From positions 496,001-560,000 of the forward strand of contig JACKAE010000003.1 of NCBI GenBank assembly GCA_020635205.1: DNA of 64,000 bases. The letters are read 5' to 3'. The position numbers and the translations under genes are program-made. This DNA is from Ignavibacteria bacterium. Lineage in GTDB: Bacteria > Bacteroidota > Ignavibacteria > OLB7. Shown one piece after another: positions 25,143 to 34,589 of the stretch. The notes beneath the pieces were generated by a model that saw only the letters and a list, made by a program, of their open reading frames with translations, was not told the origin of the DNA and did no database searches. How positions within the stretch are numbered: the first letter of the stretch is position 1; each line of letters begins with the position of its first letter.

Positions 25143-25856
25143 ATGATGACCTTTACGAAACGATGTACAACCACTTTACTTCTGTTGTCGATCACCTTTC
25201 CGACACTTTGGAGCATTGGATGCTCTTCTTCGCAAGTTCAAATCAGTCGCTACATGACCTCGTTCCCCGACCCTGATTTTCTCGGGAAGAACTACAACCA
25301 ACTCGCTGTCTACTTCAATTCTTCTTCTCTCTACGAACGCCAGTATGTAGAAACCTGTTTAGTCGAGCAGCTTCGCGAACGAGGGATCACCGCTCTGCCA
25401 AGTAGTGCGATCATCCCCCCCACGCGCCAATGGGATTCAACAAAAATTCATGGAGCAATGGTCAACGCAAGAATCGATGGGTATCTGCATATCGTTGAGA
25501 GTGAACGCTATGTTGACTCGACATGGGTTCCGGTTGAAGAAATTTCTCAAACAAAAAAGGAGGGAGAAGAGAAGAAAGTACCGGGCAAGAAATCAAACGA
25601 GCAGAAACGAGATACAGTCATCCGATATACAGAGTTAGAGACAACAACAACTTCAACGCGAGGAGGGTATTGGCAGACACGCCTCTGGAGAGGCTATCGC
25701 GTTGAACTGATTGACCTCCCCTCCAACAGAATCGCTTGGCTTGGCACAACCGGGTTCTGGGGAAACCTTGACAATGGTGGAGTGAAGGCAAGCGAACGAA
25801 TTGCCGGGCAGCTCGGCATCGACGGAATGATTCTCACCCGATCGAAGCCTCGTTAG
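25143..25856 (+). CDS. Putative lipoprotein, unknown function
   Basis: I start it at the ATG at 25143, directly after the strong ribosome-binding site AAGGGAGG; the open frame runs upstream to 25050, but that part has no such signal. The signal sequence ends in IGCSSSQVQ with the lipobox cysteine, so it is a lipoprotein. The 238-residue protein has a central domain (LAVYFNSSSLYERQYVETCL onward), then a lysine/glutamate-rich linker (QTKKEGEEKKVPGKKSNEQKRD), and a domain with GYRVELIDLPSNRIAWLGTTG and GWGNL-like blocks. The family is unknown to me. A strong terminator follows. Confidence 0.72.
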   Translation: MMTFTKRCTTTLLLLSITFPTLWSIGCSSSQVQISRYMTSFPDPDFLGKNYNQLAVYFNSSSLYERQYVETCLVEQLRERGITALPSSAIIPPTRQWDSTKIHGAMVNARIDGYLHIVESERYVDSTWVPVEEISQTKKEGEEKKVPGKKSNEQKRDTVIRYTELETTTTSTRGGYWQTRLWRGYRVELIDLPSNRIAWLGTTGFWGNLDNGGVKASERIAGQLGIDGMILTRSKPR

Positions 25857-25891
25857 CACCTTCACCAAGCTCTAATAAAATTCCTGCAATA

Positions 25892-25925
25892 AACAGCCCG
25901 GAAGCAAGTGCCTTCCGGGCTGTTT
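25892..25925 (+). terminator. Rho-independent terminator after the lipoprotein gene
   Basis: AACAGCCCGGAAG pairs perfectly with CTTCCGGGCTGTT around a CAAGTGC-type loop, with TGTTTGTTCT following. It separates the lipoprotein gene from valS. Confidence 0.85.
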
Positions 25926-26110
25926 GTTCTGGAGCGTTCCGTATCTTTCAACCATTATCTGGAATTACGTTAGTCTGACTTCGTTGGACTGAATTAATCG
26001 TGGGGAATCAACCGGCAATCGAGGAGATGGCAGCTGAGTATCCCGGTCTTCCCCTATCACACACATCAATCACAAGATCTATTACGCCACCTGATTGGCG
26101 GCATGGTACT

Positions 26111-28852
26111 ATGGCAGAACTATCGAAAGCATACCAACCAGCAGAGGCAGAAAACAAATGGTATACCTACTGGTATGCCCACAAACTATACGATGCTGAG
26201 GCTGAGAAGATCGGGGCATCGGGAAAGAAGGCGTTTACTGTCGTGATACCTCCGCCAAACGTTACTGGAATGCTGACGTTAGGACATGTGTTGAATAACA
26301 CTATTCAAGATCTCTACATCCGCTGGAAACGGATGAGTGGGTTCGAAGCCTGTTGGATTCCGGGAACTGACCACGCAGGGATTGCAACGCAAACGAAGGT
26401 TGTGGCAGCACTCGCTGATGAAGGAGTCAGCTTCCGAGATATGGGGCGCGAAAAATTTATCGATCGTGTGTGGGAATGGCGCGAAGAGTATGGAGGCATT
26501 ATCCTGAAGCAGCTCCGCGCACTCGGTGTCTCGGTTGACTGGCGCAGAGAACGCTTTACTATGGATGAAGGTCTGAACGAGGCTGTTAAAGAAGTCTTCG
26601 TCCGCCTCTTCGATAAAGGATATATCTATCGAGGGAAGAAAATTGTGAACTGGTCTCCGGCAGCGCAGACCACACTCTCCGATGAAGAAGTGCTCCACAA
26701 AGAGGTTCAAGATAAACTCTACACTGTCCGCTACAAGCTGGTAGATGGTGAGGACTACATTGCCATCTCAACAGCACGACCGGAGACGATCCCCGGCGAC
26801 GTTGCAATTGCCGTGAACGAAAAGGACGAGCGCTATAGAAATTGGATCGGCAAGAAGGTGATTGTTCCAATCGGAGGAGAGGAGATTCCGATCATTACCG
26901 ACGAACATGCCGACCCAGAGTTCGGCACTGGTGCAGTGAAAATAACGCCAGCACACGACCCAAACGATTACGAGGTTGGTCTGCGCCACAATCTGCCGAT
27001 GCCAAACACAATCAACCCAGATGGCACGATGAACGAGTTGGCCGGGCCACTCGCTGGACTGGATAGATTTGTTGCCCGAAAGAAAGCCGCCGCACTTTTG
27101 GAAGAGGCCGGTGCAATTGTGAAAGTTGAGGACTACGTACACTCAGTCGGATTTTCCGAGCGTGGTGGTGAACAGATTGAGCCTTACCTCTCCGATCAAT
27201 GGTTTGTCCGGATGGATGAGTTGGCAGCTCCAGCTATCGAAGCTGTCGAGAAGGAGTTCATCACATTTTCGCCAGAACATTGGGTGAAGACCTACATGCA
27301 CTGGATGAAGAACATCCGCGACTGGCCCATTTCGCGCCAACTCTGGTGGGGACATCGCCTTCCGGTATACTATACAGAAGAGGGTGAGTACACAGCCGCT
27401 CGAAGTGAGGACGAAGCTCGGCAAAAACTTGGACTTGCACCAGAGACTCCCCTTCGTCAAGATGAAGATGTGCTCGACACTTGGTTCAGTTCTTGGCTCT
27501 GGCCTTTCAGCGTTCACGGCTGGGGAAGCAGTGAAAAGAACGAGACTGACCTGAAGGCATTCTATCCAACCGACCTATTAGTGACCGGACCCGATATTAT
27601 CTTCTTCTGGGTTGCGCGAATGATTATAGCTGGTCTGGAGTTCATGGAAGGTGAACCGAACGCCAACGGAGAGCCTCGTACTGCAATGGAAGAACTGATC
27701 CCCTTCCGTCACGTCTACTTCACTTCGATTATTCGTGATGAACAAGGACGGAAACTCTCTAAATCACTCGGCAATTCTCCCGATCCCTTAAAGGTAATTG
27801 CCGACTATGGAGCAGATGCTCTCCGCTTCACCATCATCTACCTTGCACCGACTGGACAGGATATTCGATTCAGTGAGAGTGCGTGCGAGATTGGGCGAAA
27901 CTTTGCGAACAAGATATGGAATGCCGGACGCTTCCTGATGATGAAGGGGGATGAAGCGAATATCGATCGGAGTGGAGCCGAACAGCCCCTCCCCTCCAGT
28001 CTCGGCGAACTAACTCCAGTCTCCGATTCTGATCGATGGATCCTAAGCCGCTTCCACTCAGCTTTGCAAGATATTGAGCGGAACCTGAGCGACTACCGCA
28101 TCAACGATTACTCAAAGCGGATTTACGAATTCGTCTGGAATAATTTTTGTGATTGGTATCTCGAACAGATGAAGGCGGAGTTGCAGGGACGAAGCCAGGA
28201 GGAGACAACTCAGATTCTTCGCTTTGCTCTCGGACTGTACGATCAGATTCTTCGGATGCTCCACCCTATCATGCCCTTCGTCACAGAAGAGATTTGGCAG
28301 ACCTTGTCGCAACGCGAAGATGGATGGTCGATTTCTACTACCGACTTTCCACTTGCCGATGAAAACCTCATCTCAAAAAGTATTGAACAAGAGTTCAACC
28401 TTATGCAGGAATCTGTTGAGGCAATTCGCCGGATGCGAAGTGAGGCTGAAGTTCCTCCGTCACGCGAGATTAGTGTCTCGATTGCAGCAGAGAGTCAGGA
28501 GAGCTTCAACGTATATAGCCGAACATCTACGCTGTTACAGCGTCTCGGACGCATCGGCAACTTGAGAGTGGAGACTGCACTGGACAAGCCGGGACTTTCC
28601 AAAACTGAAGTTGTGCAGCGGAACGAAATCCACGTTCACTTGGAGGGGCTGATCGACGTTGAGAAGGAGCGGTTAAAGACAGAGAAAGAGATCGAGCGAC
28701 TGAAAGGGATGATTACCGGAACGGAGAAAAAGCTCTCCAACGAAAAGTTTGTGGCGAACGCTCCGGAAGATGTTGTCGGGAAAGAGCGAGAGAAACTGGA
28801 GAACTTCAAAGAGACACTCACAAAACTTCAAGAGACGCTCTTACAATACTAA
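26111..28852 (+). CDS. valS: Valyl-tRNA synthetase
   Basis: ValRS charges tRNA-Val. The frame is open from a GTG at 26000, but the first 37 residues have no family character, so I take the ATG at 26111 (MAELSKAYQPAEAENKWYTYW), giving 913 aa. The class I signature is PPNVTGMLTLGH at 48-59: the usual HIGH motif is TLGH, with Thr in place of the first His, while the rest of the active site (GTDHAGIATQTKV) is normal. KLSKS, a variant of KMSKS, is at about 548-552. The editing domain (CP1) is present, with STARPETIPGDVAI, and the C-terminus ends in a coiled-coil arm. The family is certain; the TLGH change is unusual. Confidence 0.96.
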   Translation: MAELSKAYQPAEAENKWYTYWYAHKLYDAEAEKIGASGKKAFTVVIPPPNVTGMLTLGHVLNNTIQDLYIRWKRMSGFEACWIPGTDHAGIATQTKVVAALADEGVSFRDMGREKFIDRVWEWREEYGGIILKQLRALGVSVDWRRERFTMDEGLNEAVKEVFVRLFDKGYIYRGKKIVNWSPAAQTTLSDEEVLHKEVQDKLYTVRYKLVDGEDYIAISTARPETIPGDVAIAVNEKDERYRNWIGKKVIVPIGGEEIPIITDEHADPEFGTGAVKITPAHDPNDYEVGLRHNLPMPNTINPDGTMNELAGPLAGLDRFVARKKAAALLEEAGAIVKVEDYVHSVGFSERGGEQIEPYLSDQWFVRMDELAAPAIEAVEKEFITFSPEHWVKTYMHWMKNIRDWPISRQLWWGHRLPVYYTEEGEYTAARSEDEARQKLGLAPETPLRQDEDVLDTWFSSWLWPFSVHGWGSSEKNETDLKAFYPTDLLVTGPDIIFFWVARMIIAGLEFMEGEPNANGEPRTAMEELIPFRHVYFTSIIRDEQGRKLSKSLGNSPDPLKVIADYGADALRFTIIYLAPTGQDIRFSESACEIGRNFANKIWNAGRFLMMKGDEANIDRSGAEQPLPSSLGELTPVSDSDRWILSRFHSALQDIERNLSDYRINDYSKRIYEFVWNNFCDWYLEQMKAELQGRSQEETTQILRFALGLYDQILRMLHPIMPFVTEEIWQTLSQREDGWSISTTDFPLADENLISKSIEQEFNLMQESVEAIRRMRSEAEVPPSREISVSIAAESQESFNVYSRTSTLLQRLGRIGNLRVETALDKPGLSKTEVVQRNEIHVHLEGLIDVEKERLKTEKEIERLKGMITGTEKKLSNEKFVANAPEDVVGKEREKLENFKETLTKLQETLLQY

Positions 28853-28967
28853 GTATGCAAAACTGAACGAAGACGAACGATAGGAAGAAGAGACCACGAC
28901 AGCTCTTCTTTGCGACTTTGCGTGATGCCTTAATAGAAATGAATTCCAAACAGTTAGAAAAAAGCGT

Positions 28968-29489
28968 ATGAAATCATCAATCCTCTACATCACTTTTACC
29001 CTCCTTGCAATCGGAACGTTAATGAGTTGTGGTGACGACGCGCCAACAAACAACAACGATCCCAAAGACTCAACATCGGTTCCTGTTGACTATAGTTTCA
29101 AAATGACCGTTAACGATGTCCCGTGGGAAGCCGACACGGCAATCTTGCAAGAACCGGTTCTTCCCAACGGCTTTGCGAAGGAGATTGTAGCTTGGAAGAA
29201 GCCAGAAGGACAGGCTGAAAAGATCACAATCCTCTTGACAAGTACTGACCCCGGAACCTATCCAATAACATCAGATTTGAGTACTGTCTCGGTAAACTTT
29301 ATTGCTGATAATAACCCACCGGGAGCCTTTGACCCCGACCCAACACCGGGAACCGAAGGGTCACTTGTGATTGTGGAATCGACTTCAGAATATATTACGG
29401 GAACCTTCAGTTTTAAGGGGGCAAGTACGTTCAATAGCAAAACGTACGAAGGGAAGACAGGGACATTCAAAGTCCGTGTGGCGAAATAG
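28968..29489 (+). CDS. Putative lipoprotein
   Basis: The 173-residue protein has a lipoprotein signal, MKSSILYITFTLLAIGTLMSC, with the lipobox cysteine at position 21, followed by a short low-complexity linker (DDAPTNNNDPKDST). The remainder is one strand-rich domain starting FKMTVNDVPWEADTA and ending TGTFKVRVAK. The pattern (F-x-MTVN-x-x-W near the start) is common in small Bacteroidota lipoproteins of unknown function. It lies 115 bp after valS on the same strand, but there is no evidence that they are linked. Confidence 0.7.
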   Translation: MKSSILYITFTLLAIGTLMSCGDDAPTNNNDPKDSTSVPVDYSFKMTVNDVPWEADTAILQEPVLPNGFAKEIVAWKKPEGQAEKITILLTSTDPGTYPITSDLSTVSVNFIADNNPPGAFDPDPTPGTEGSLVIVESTSEYITGTFSFKGASTFNSKTYEGKTGTFKVRVAK

Positions 29490-29653
29490 TGTTGGGTGCA
29501 GACTAAGCGATCTACATTCAATACTTTCGCCACCTCTACACCGCGCAAGGCGCTTCCTCACACGATATATATTGCAGCAGACACGATAATCTGCCAAGTT
29601 CGTCACAGCCTTACGCTAAGCATTAGATCAGCAACATCAAACCGAACGTAAAG

Positions 29654-30646
29654 ATGATATTCCTTCGCATGTTTGCATACCTACTTCCCATTCTCTTCTT
29701 CTGCTCTATCGCCTGTGCCCAGGAGGACGGCCGGAATCTTAGCAACCAGATAGCAGCAGTTATCGACACTGTTCACACAACAGCGGGAAGTGACTTCGTT
29801 GTGGAACGAACCGAAGGAGTTGACCCACGATACGAGACTGTGATAAAGAGACTTGTGAAAGATGGGTGGGACGAGGCTTACGTTCGAGAAATTTTTTCCG
29901 ACTCGCGAACAGTTTACATCCCAAAGATGGTTACCGTAAAGCCAAGAAAAAAAGTTGACCAGAGCAATTGGTATACTTGGGTAAATACTGAAGAGTCATC
30001 AAAAGCATGTATCGACTTCATCAAACGGCACGACAGTCTACTTAATGCCGTTGAGAAACAGTATGGTGTTGACAAGGAGACAATTGCTGCGCTGCTCCGG
30101 TGCGAAACAAAACATGGGACAGTAACTGGTGACTACCACGTGTTGAGCGTCTACGCATCGATGACCTTGATGAGTGAGGCCTGGGCAATCTCGGACAACT
30201 CGAAGAATGCTCGAGAGATTATGAAAGAGGGGGGGAAAACAAACAAGCAGATCAATGATGAGATTGCTTGGATTAAGAGTCGTTCGAAGAAACGTGGAAA
30301 CTGGGCATACAAGGAACTTGACCACCTCCTGAAAATTCATAAAGCTGGAAAGTGGGATGTGCGCGATCTCTACGGCTCGTGGGCTGGAGCATTCGGCTGG
30401 GCGCAGTTTCTCCCCTCTTCCTACCGCCGTTTAGCTACCGACGGGAATGGTGACGGAAAGATCGACCTCTACAGCCCATCAGATGCTATCCACTCAGTAG
30501 CGAACTATCTCAGCAAAGGAGGGTATCGCTCTGGTAATGCTACGAAAATCAAGAAGGCACTGAAGAGTTATAACCCTTCATCAGCTTACGCGAATTCTAT
30601 CTACGCTCTCTCCGTTCGCGTGCAGAAGGATATGGCTGAACAGTAG
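29654..30646 (+). CDS. Lytic murein transglycosylase, MltB/SLT-2 family
   Basis: Enzymes of this family cut peptidoglycan between N-acetylmuramic acid and N-acetylglucosamine, leaving 1,6-anhydro ends. The 330-residue protein begins with a signal peptide (LLPILFFCSIACAQED); Cys21 could instead be a lipobox cysteine. The catalytic Glu is E151 in AALLRCETKHGTVTG, the typical family position. The supporting motifs GAFGWAQFLPSSYRRLATDGNGDG and DAIHSVANYL follow. It is separated by 31 bp from a lipoprotein gene downstream. Function is inferred from the motifs. It probably works on the sacculus from the inner face of the outer membrane. Confidence 0.88.
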   Translation: MIFLRMFAYLLPILFFCSIACAQEDGRNLSNQIAAVIDTVHTTAGSDFVVERTEGVDPRYETVIKRLVKDGWDEAYVREIFSDSRTVYIPKMVTVKPRKKVDQSNWYTWVNTEESSKACIDFIKRHDSLLNAVEKQYGVDKETIAALLRCETKHGTVTGDYHVLSVYASMTLMSEAWAISDNSKNAREIMKEGGKTNKQINDEIAWIKSRSKKRGNWAYKELDHLLKIHKAGKWDVRDLYGSWAGAFGWAQFLPSSYRRLATDGNGDGKIDLYSPSDAIHSVANYLSKGGYRSGNATKIKKALKSYNPSSAYANSIYALSVRVQKDMAEQ

Positions 30647-30676
30647 TAAAAAGAACCGTATGATCTCAACAGCACT

Positions 30677-31378
30677 ATGTCTAAGCATTGTACTACTGCT
30701 TTCCTCCCTCTTTACACAGGATTAGTTTTGTTCATCACTGGCTGCAGTCGAATCTATTTGCCGGGTGGGTTTGATATGACTCCAACAGCTACAATGCCCC
30801 TCTCTACTGAGGAATCACGAGCACACGTAGCAGTGGCAGTCAACTACAGCGGTGGATTTAACGCGAACGAATCGAACGGCGTAACTGAGCTTTCCTATAC
30901 ACTCGGTGATGGAGGTGGTTGGTATCGTTTTGCCGCCAAAGGCTTTCTCTACGGCGGAACATATGGCATTGATGGAACCTATCGCAATCTGAGTGGATCG
31001 CAACCATACTTTGGACTTGGCGGAATTGGTGACGCGAATGTTGGGCTACCTCTCGGATCGGTAACGCTTGGCATCGGAGGTACGTTAGGGGTCGAAACGG
31101 AGTTTGGTCCCTACACTAAACTCTACATCGACTCAGGAGAGAGAAGAATCTGGCCACTTGTTGGTGCTTACTATTTTATGACTGTCAGCCCAAATGAGAA
31201 ATCACAATTTGGTTTGCAGCTTGGCGTTGGAATTCCAGGTGCGATCTATCTGGCAGGAAATTATTTCTATGATCGGTGGGGTGGCACTATTGGCATTGGT
31301 GCTGGCGAGGATGACAACAATGGAAGTGCACCTGATTTAGGAAGATTTTCGCTTGGTCTCTCCTACCGTGTGCGGTAA
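30677..31378 (+). CDS. Putative outer-membrane barrel lipoprotein
   Basis: The 233-residue product has a lipoprotein signal with FITGC (Cys23). The mature part is a series of alternating glycine-rich and aromatic strands, such as WYRFAAKGFLYGGTYGIDGTYRNL, YFGLGGIGDANVGLPLG and IYLAGNYFYDRWGGTIGIGAGEDD, ending in FSLGLSYRVR. That is typical of outer-membrane beta-barrels closed by a C-terminal aromatic/Arg strand. I do not recognise a named family. It follows the transglycosylase gene by 30 bp and precedes the M1 peptidase by 57 bp, so they may share a transcript. Confidence 0.65.
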   Translation: MSKHCTTAFLPLYTGLVLFITGCSRIYLPGGFDMTPTATMPLSTEESRAHVAVAVNYSGGFNANESNGVTELSYTLGDGGGWYRFAAKGFLYGGTYGIDGTYRNLSGSQPYFGLGGIGDANVGLPLGSVTLGIGGTLGVETEFGPYTKLYIDSGERRIWPLVGAYYFMTVSPNEKSQFGLQLGVGIPGAIYLAGNYFYDRWGGTIGIGAGEDDNNGSAPDLGRFSLGLSYRVR

Positions 31379-31435
31379 CTTTTCACTTTCAAATACCGTC
31401 TTTGTAGCTATGGCAACCTTCAACATGTATAGACT

Positions 31436-33472
31436 ATGAACTTGAGAATATCCGCAGGAAGTCTCTCTGCGTTGCTTGTCCCCTTAGTTCTCATACTCTC
31501 CCCACTCCTTTGGGTTCAGGATGTATTGGCTCAGAGACCAACTGTCGCAGAATTGGAAAGGATTCTTGATACTGACAACATTCCCCAACACGCACGATAT
31601 ACCGACCCTCTCACTCACGAGCCACAGCCATTCGATGTTCTCCACTACGACGCAACGCTTGATCTAACAGCCGCTCCACAGAAGTCAATGACTGGGATTT
31701 GTACAATCACATTACTCTGGAAGGCAACGGAGTTCCCCATCTTTACCTTTCATCTGCGTGACCTTACAATTGACTCAGCTTTCTATGAGGGAACGAAAGT
31801 ATCAACTGAAACAGTAGGAACTCCCGAAGAGGCAACCTATCGTCATCTGATTGCTCCTTCCTCTACCCCCTCAGCAGGAGACACAGCCACAATCACCATC
31901 TACTATAGCGGCACAATGACCGACGAGTTCGGCTCAGGACGTTGGGGAGGAGTTTCATCAAGCAGTGGTGTTCTCTACGCAATGGGGGTCGGATTTCAGA
32001 ATAATTATGTTTCGACAACACAGCACTGGCTCCCCTGCTACGATCATCCCTCCGACAAAGCAACCTTCACCGGTCGGTTCATCGTAAAGTCAGGAATGAC
32101 CGTTGCATCGAACGGCTTGATGGTGGAGGTTCACGAGCCTGGTGACGGGAATATCCTCTACGTGTGGAATCATACTCACCCGGCAGCCACCTACCTTCTC
32201 ACGTTTGCAGTTGCACCGTATGCCGAGCTGAACGTAGGAACGGAAGAGTTGCCGATGCTTCTCTACGCACTACCGAGCGATACAACTTCTACAAAGAAAA
32301 CGTTCGCCCTCCTTCCCCGCATGGTGAAAACGTATGCCGATAGATTCGTCCCCTATCCTTTCGAGAAGGTTGGATATGTCAACACGCCACAGGGAGCAAT
32401 GGAGCATCAGACGATGGTCTCCTATCCAACATCCTTAGCCCGCCGTGCTGACTCTCTCGACTTAGTCGTACCACACGAACTGGCTCACCAATGGTTCGGT
32501 GACCTCGTCTCTCCAATTGATTTCCGCCACGCTTGGCTCAACGAAAGTTTTGCGACGTTTTGCGAGTCCCTTTGGATGGAAGAACTCTACGACTTCGATG
32601 GCTACCTCGCTGCACAGGAAGGGAAGCTCAACAACTACCTCCAACAAGTGGCTCCACGTGAGGGAGCACTGCCGTTGTTCGACTTTTCTCGCGAGGCTCC
32701 CTCATCAAACTATCCCGTGACAATCTACGATAAGGGAGCCGTAGTCGTTGGGATGCTCCGGTTCGAACTTGGGGAGAGTAGATTCTTCACTGCGATGCGC
32801 ACCTACCTGCAACGCTTTGCCTACGGCACAACTGAGACCGACAGCCTACTCGCCGTCTGCGAAGAAATAGGTGGAACAGATTACGATTGGTTCTTCGATC
32901 AGTGGGTACGGCATGCGGGATGGCCAATCTTTCAAGTTAATGTTTCAAATACAGCAGAAGCGGATCAACTGCAAATTCATATTGAGCAGGTACAGCCAAC
33001 CGAGTATGGAGAGTACCGGAATGTACCACTCGAATTCAGTTTTATTACGCCGAGTGGAATCGTCCACAGGCTGTTTCGCATTGATAGCATGGAGCAGACC
33101 TTCACGGTAACCATTCCGTCGGTTTTTGATGTACTCGTTAATCAAGGAGAACTGATTCGGACGCTTGCGCAGTTTGATATGCAGGTTACTTTAAGTGCCG
33201 ATGAAGAGAACCGATCTGAAGATATTCACTTCAACATTGCTCCAAATTCAGATTTAGGCTCAGGAGAAATCGTTATCGAACGAGAAGGAACACCCTCATC
33301 GAAGCCGACAACCCTTCACCTATATGATCCCTCTGGACGTTTGGCGCTTTCGAGAACAATTGACAATTTTCCATTTATACTTGATACAAGCACGTTTTCC
33401 TCTGGACAGTATATCGTTCATCTGTCACAAGGGGAAAATCGGCAAACATTTTCGGTACTTATCCAACACTGA
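31436..33472 (+). CDS. T9SS-secreted M1-family metallopeptidase
   Basis: This is a gluzincin aminopeptidase of the M1 family. The signal peptide (LSALLVPLVLILSPLLWVQDVLAQ) is followed by an N-terminal beta domain. The catalytic core has the substrate-binding GAMEH (normally GxMEN), then the zinc motif HELAHQWFGD at about 346-355 and the downstream NESFATF with the third zinc ligand at about 368. The last 80 residues form a Por-secretion sorting domain (IVIEREGTPSSKPTTLHLYDP onward, ending SGQYIVHLSQGENRQTFSVL), so the protease is exported through T9SS. Its stop is two bases before the deoC start. It likely degrades external peptides for uptake. Confidence 0.9.
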   Translation: MNLRISAGSLSALLVPLVLILSPLLWVQDVLAQRPTVAELERILDTDNIPQHARYTDPLTHEPQPFDVLHYDATLDLTAAPQKSMTGICTITLLWKATEFPIFTFHLRDLTIDSAFYEGTKVSTETVGTPEEATYRHLIAPSSTPSAGDTATITIYYSGTMTDEFGSGRWGGVSSSSGVLYAMGVGFQNNYVSTTQHWLPCYDHPSDKATFTGRFIVKSGMTVASNGLMVEVHEPGDGNILYVWNHTHPAATYLLTFAVAPYAELNVGTEELPMLLYALPSDTTSTKKTFALLPRMVKTYADRFVPYPFEKVGYVNTPQGAMEHQTMVSYPTSLARRADSLDLVVPHELAHQWFGDLVSPIDFRHAWLNESFATFCESLWMEELYDFDGYLAAQEGKLNNYLQQVAPREGALPLFDFSREAPSSNYPVTIYDKGAVVVGMLRFELGESRFFTAMRTYLQRFAYGTTETDSLLAVCEEIGGTDYDWFFDQWVRHAGWPIFQVNVSNTAEADQLQIHIEQVQPTEYGEYRNVPLEFSFITPSGIVHRLFRIDSMEQTFTVTIPSVFDVLVNQGELIRTLAQFDMQVTLSADEENRSEDIHFNIAPNSDLGSGEIVIEREGTPSSKPTTLHLYDPSGRLALSRTIDNFPFILDTSTFSSGQYIVHLSQGENRQTFSVLIQH

Positions 33473-33474
33473 CA

Positions 33475-34152
33475 ATGAACGCATTGGAACTGGCTGCCTG
33501 TATTGATCACACTGCTCTAAACCCTGAGACAACAGAACGCGACATCAAAAGAGTTTGTGCTGAAGCTGCTGAGCATGGCTTCGCCTCAGTCTGTGTGATG
33601 CCTTGGTACGTTCTAACCGCACGCGAAGCATTAGCTGAGTATAGCTCCGACATTATCGTCTGCACTGTCGTTGGTTTTCCCAATGGTGCTCACCTCAGCG
33701 AAGTAAAACAACTGGAAGCTCGCTGTGCGTTAGACGATGGAGCGTTAGAACTTGACATGATGATGAACTTGAGCGCCTTCAAATCTGGAAGGCGAGACGA
33801 AGTGCAGAAAGACATCGAGGCAATTGTTGACATTGCCCACGAACGTGATGCGCTCCTAAAAGTTATTATCGAAACTTCACTCCTAACTGACGATGAGATT
33901 CGGCGTGCCTGCGAGATTGCCGACAAAGCTGCGGCAGATTATGTAAAGACATCAACTGGCTTTGCTTCAGGTGGTGCTACTTTAGAAACCGTGAAGTTGA
34001 TTCGTGAGTGTTGCCCAGAAGATATGGGTGTAAAAGCATCAGGTGGGATCGGAGATTACGAAACTGCCATTGCGATGCTCGAAGCTGGAGCAGACCGGAT
34101 TGGATCGAGTAGATCAGTAAAAATTATGGGTGGGGTGTCGGTACACTCGTGA
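33475..34152 (+). CDS. deoC: Deoxyribose-phosphate aldolase
   Basis: DeoC cleaves 2-deoxyribose-5-phosphate to acetaldehyde and glyceraldehyde-3-phosphate. At 225 aa it has the usual size. The barrel motifs are CIDHTALNP (9-17), VVGFPNGAHL (65-74), the catalytic Asp94 in ELDMMMN, and the Schiff-base Lys158 in DYVKTSTGFASGG, then VKASGGI. It begins two bases after the stop of the secreted peptidase, so it is translationally close to that gene. That is a curious pairing of a cytoplasmic nucleoside-salvage enzyme with an exported protease, and may just be chance packing. Confidence 0.95.
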   Translation: MNALELAACIDHTALNPETTERDIKRVCAEAAEHGFASVCVMPWYVLTAREALAEYSSDIIVCTVVGFPNGAHLSEVKQLEARCALDDGALELDMMMNLSAFKSGRRDEVQKDIEAIVDIAHERDALLKVIIETSLLTDDEIRRACEIADKAAADYVKTSTGFASGGATLETVKLIRECCPEDMGVKASGGIGDYETAIAMLEAGADRIGSSRSVKIMGGVSVHS

Positions 34153-34217
34153 CGCCACACATCGCTTCTACCTCTCGACGGATTGGCTTCGTTAACAACA
34201 CCAGAGACTGACGAACT

Positions 34218-34547
34218 ATGGATAGACTTGCAGAGAAGCATTGCATCCCGTGCCGAGGAGGAGTGCCACCACTACGTGGAGAAGAGATCAAAGAACTCCA
34301 CGATCAACTTGGTGAGAGTTGGCAGGTTGTAGAAGAGCACCACTTGCAGAAGGAGTTCTCGTTTGATGGTTTTGCCTCAGCATTAGATTTCACAAACAAG
34401 GTTGGAGCAATTGCTGAAGATGAGGGACACCATCCAGACATTTACCTTGCCTGGGGCAAAGTAGGGATAACAATCTGGACACATAAGATCGATGGACTAA
34501 CCGAGAGCGATTTTATTCTTGCCGCGAAGGTAGATCAGATTGATTAA
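34218..34547 (+). CDS. phhB: Pterin-4a-carbinolamine dehydratase
   Basis: PCD dehydrates 4a-hydroxytetrahydrobiopterin to recycle a tetrahydropterin cofactor. The 109-residue protein has the diagnostic histidines: H71/H72 in AIAEDEGHHPDIYLAWGKV and H89 in WTHKIDGLTESD. Family length is about 100. No phenylalanine hydroxylase lies in the window, so the pterin cofactor user is unknown; the bacterial family also occurs without one. It is transcribed with the deoC gene, 65 bp downstream. A strong bidirectional hairpin follows and separates it from the converging cysS gene. The gene symbol is by family convention only. Confidence 0.85.
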   Translation: MDRLAEKHCIPCRGGVPPLRGEEIKELHDQLGESWQVVEEHHLQKEFSFDGFASALDFTNKVGAIAEDEGHHPDIYLAWGKVGITIWTHKIDGLTESDFILAAKVDQID

Positions 34548-34554
34548 TTGAACA

Positions 34555-34582
34555 GTCGTCGGGAGGTTTCCCTCCCGACGAC
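34555..34582. terminator. Bidirectional hairpin between phhB and cysS
   Basis: GTCGTCGGGAGG and CCTCCCGACGAC form a perfect 12-bp stem around TTTC. It is followed by AGATTTTC on the plus side and lies between two converging genes, so it can end transcription from both. The T-run is short on the minus side. Confidence 0.85.
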
Positions 34583-34589
34583 AGATTTT

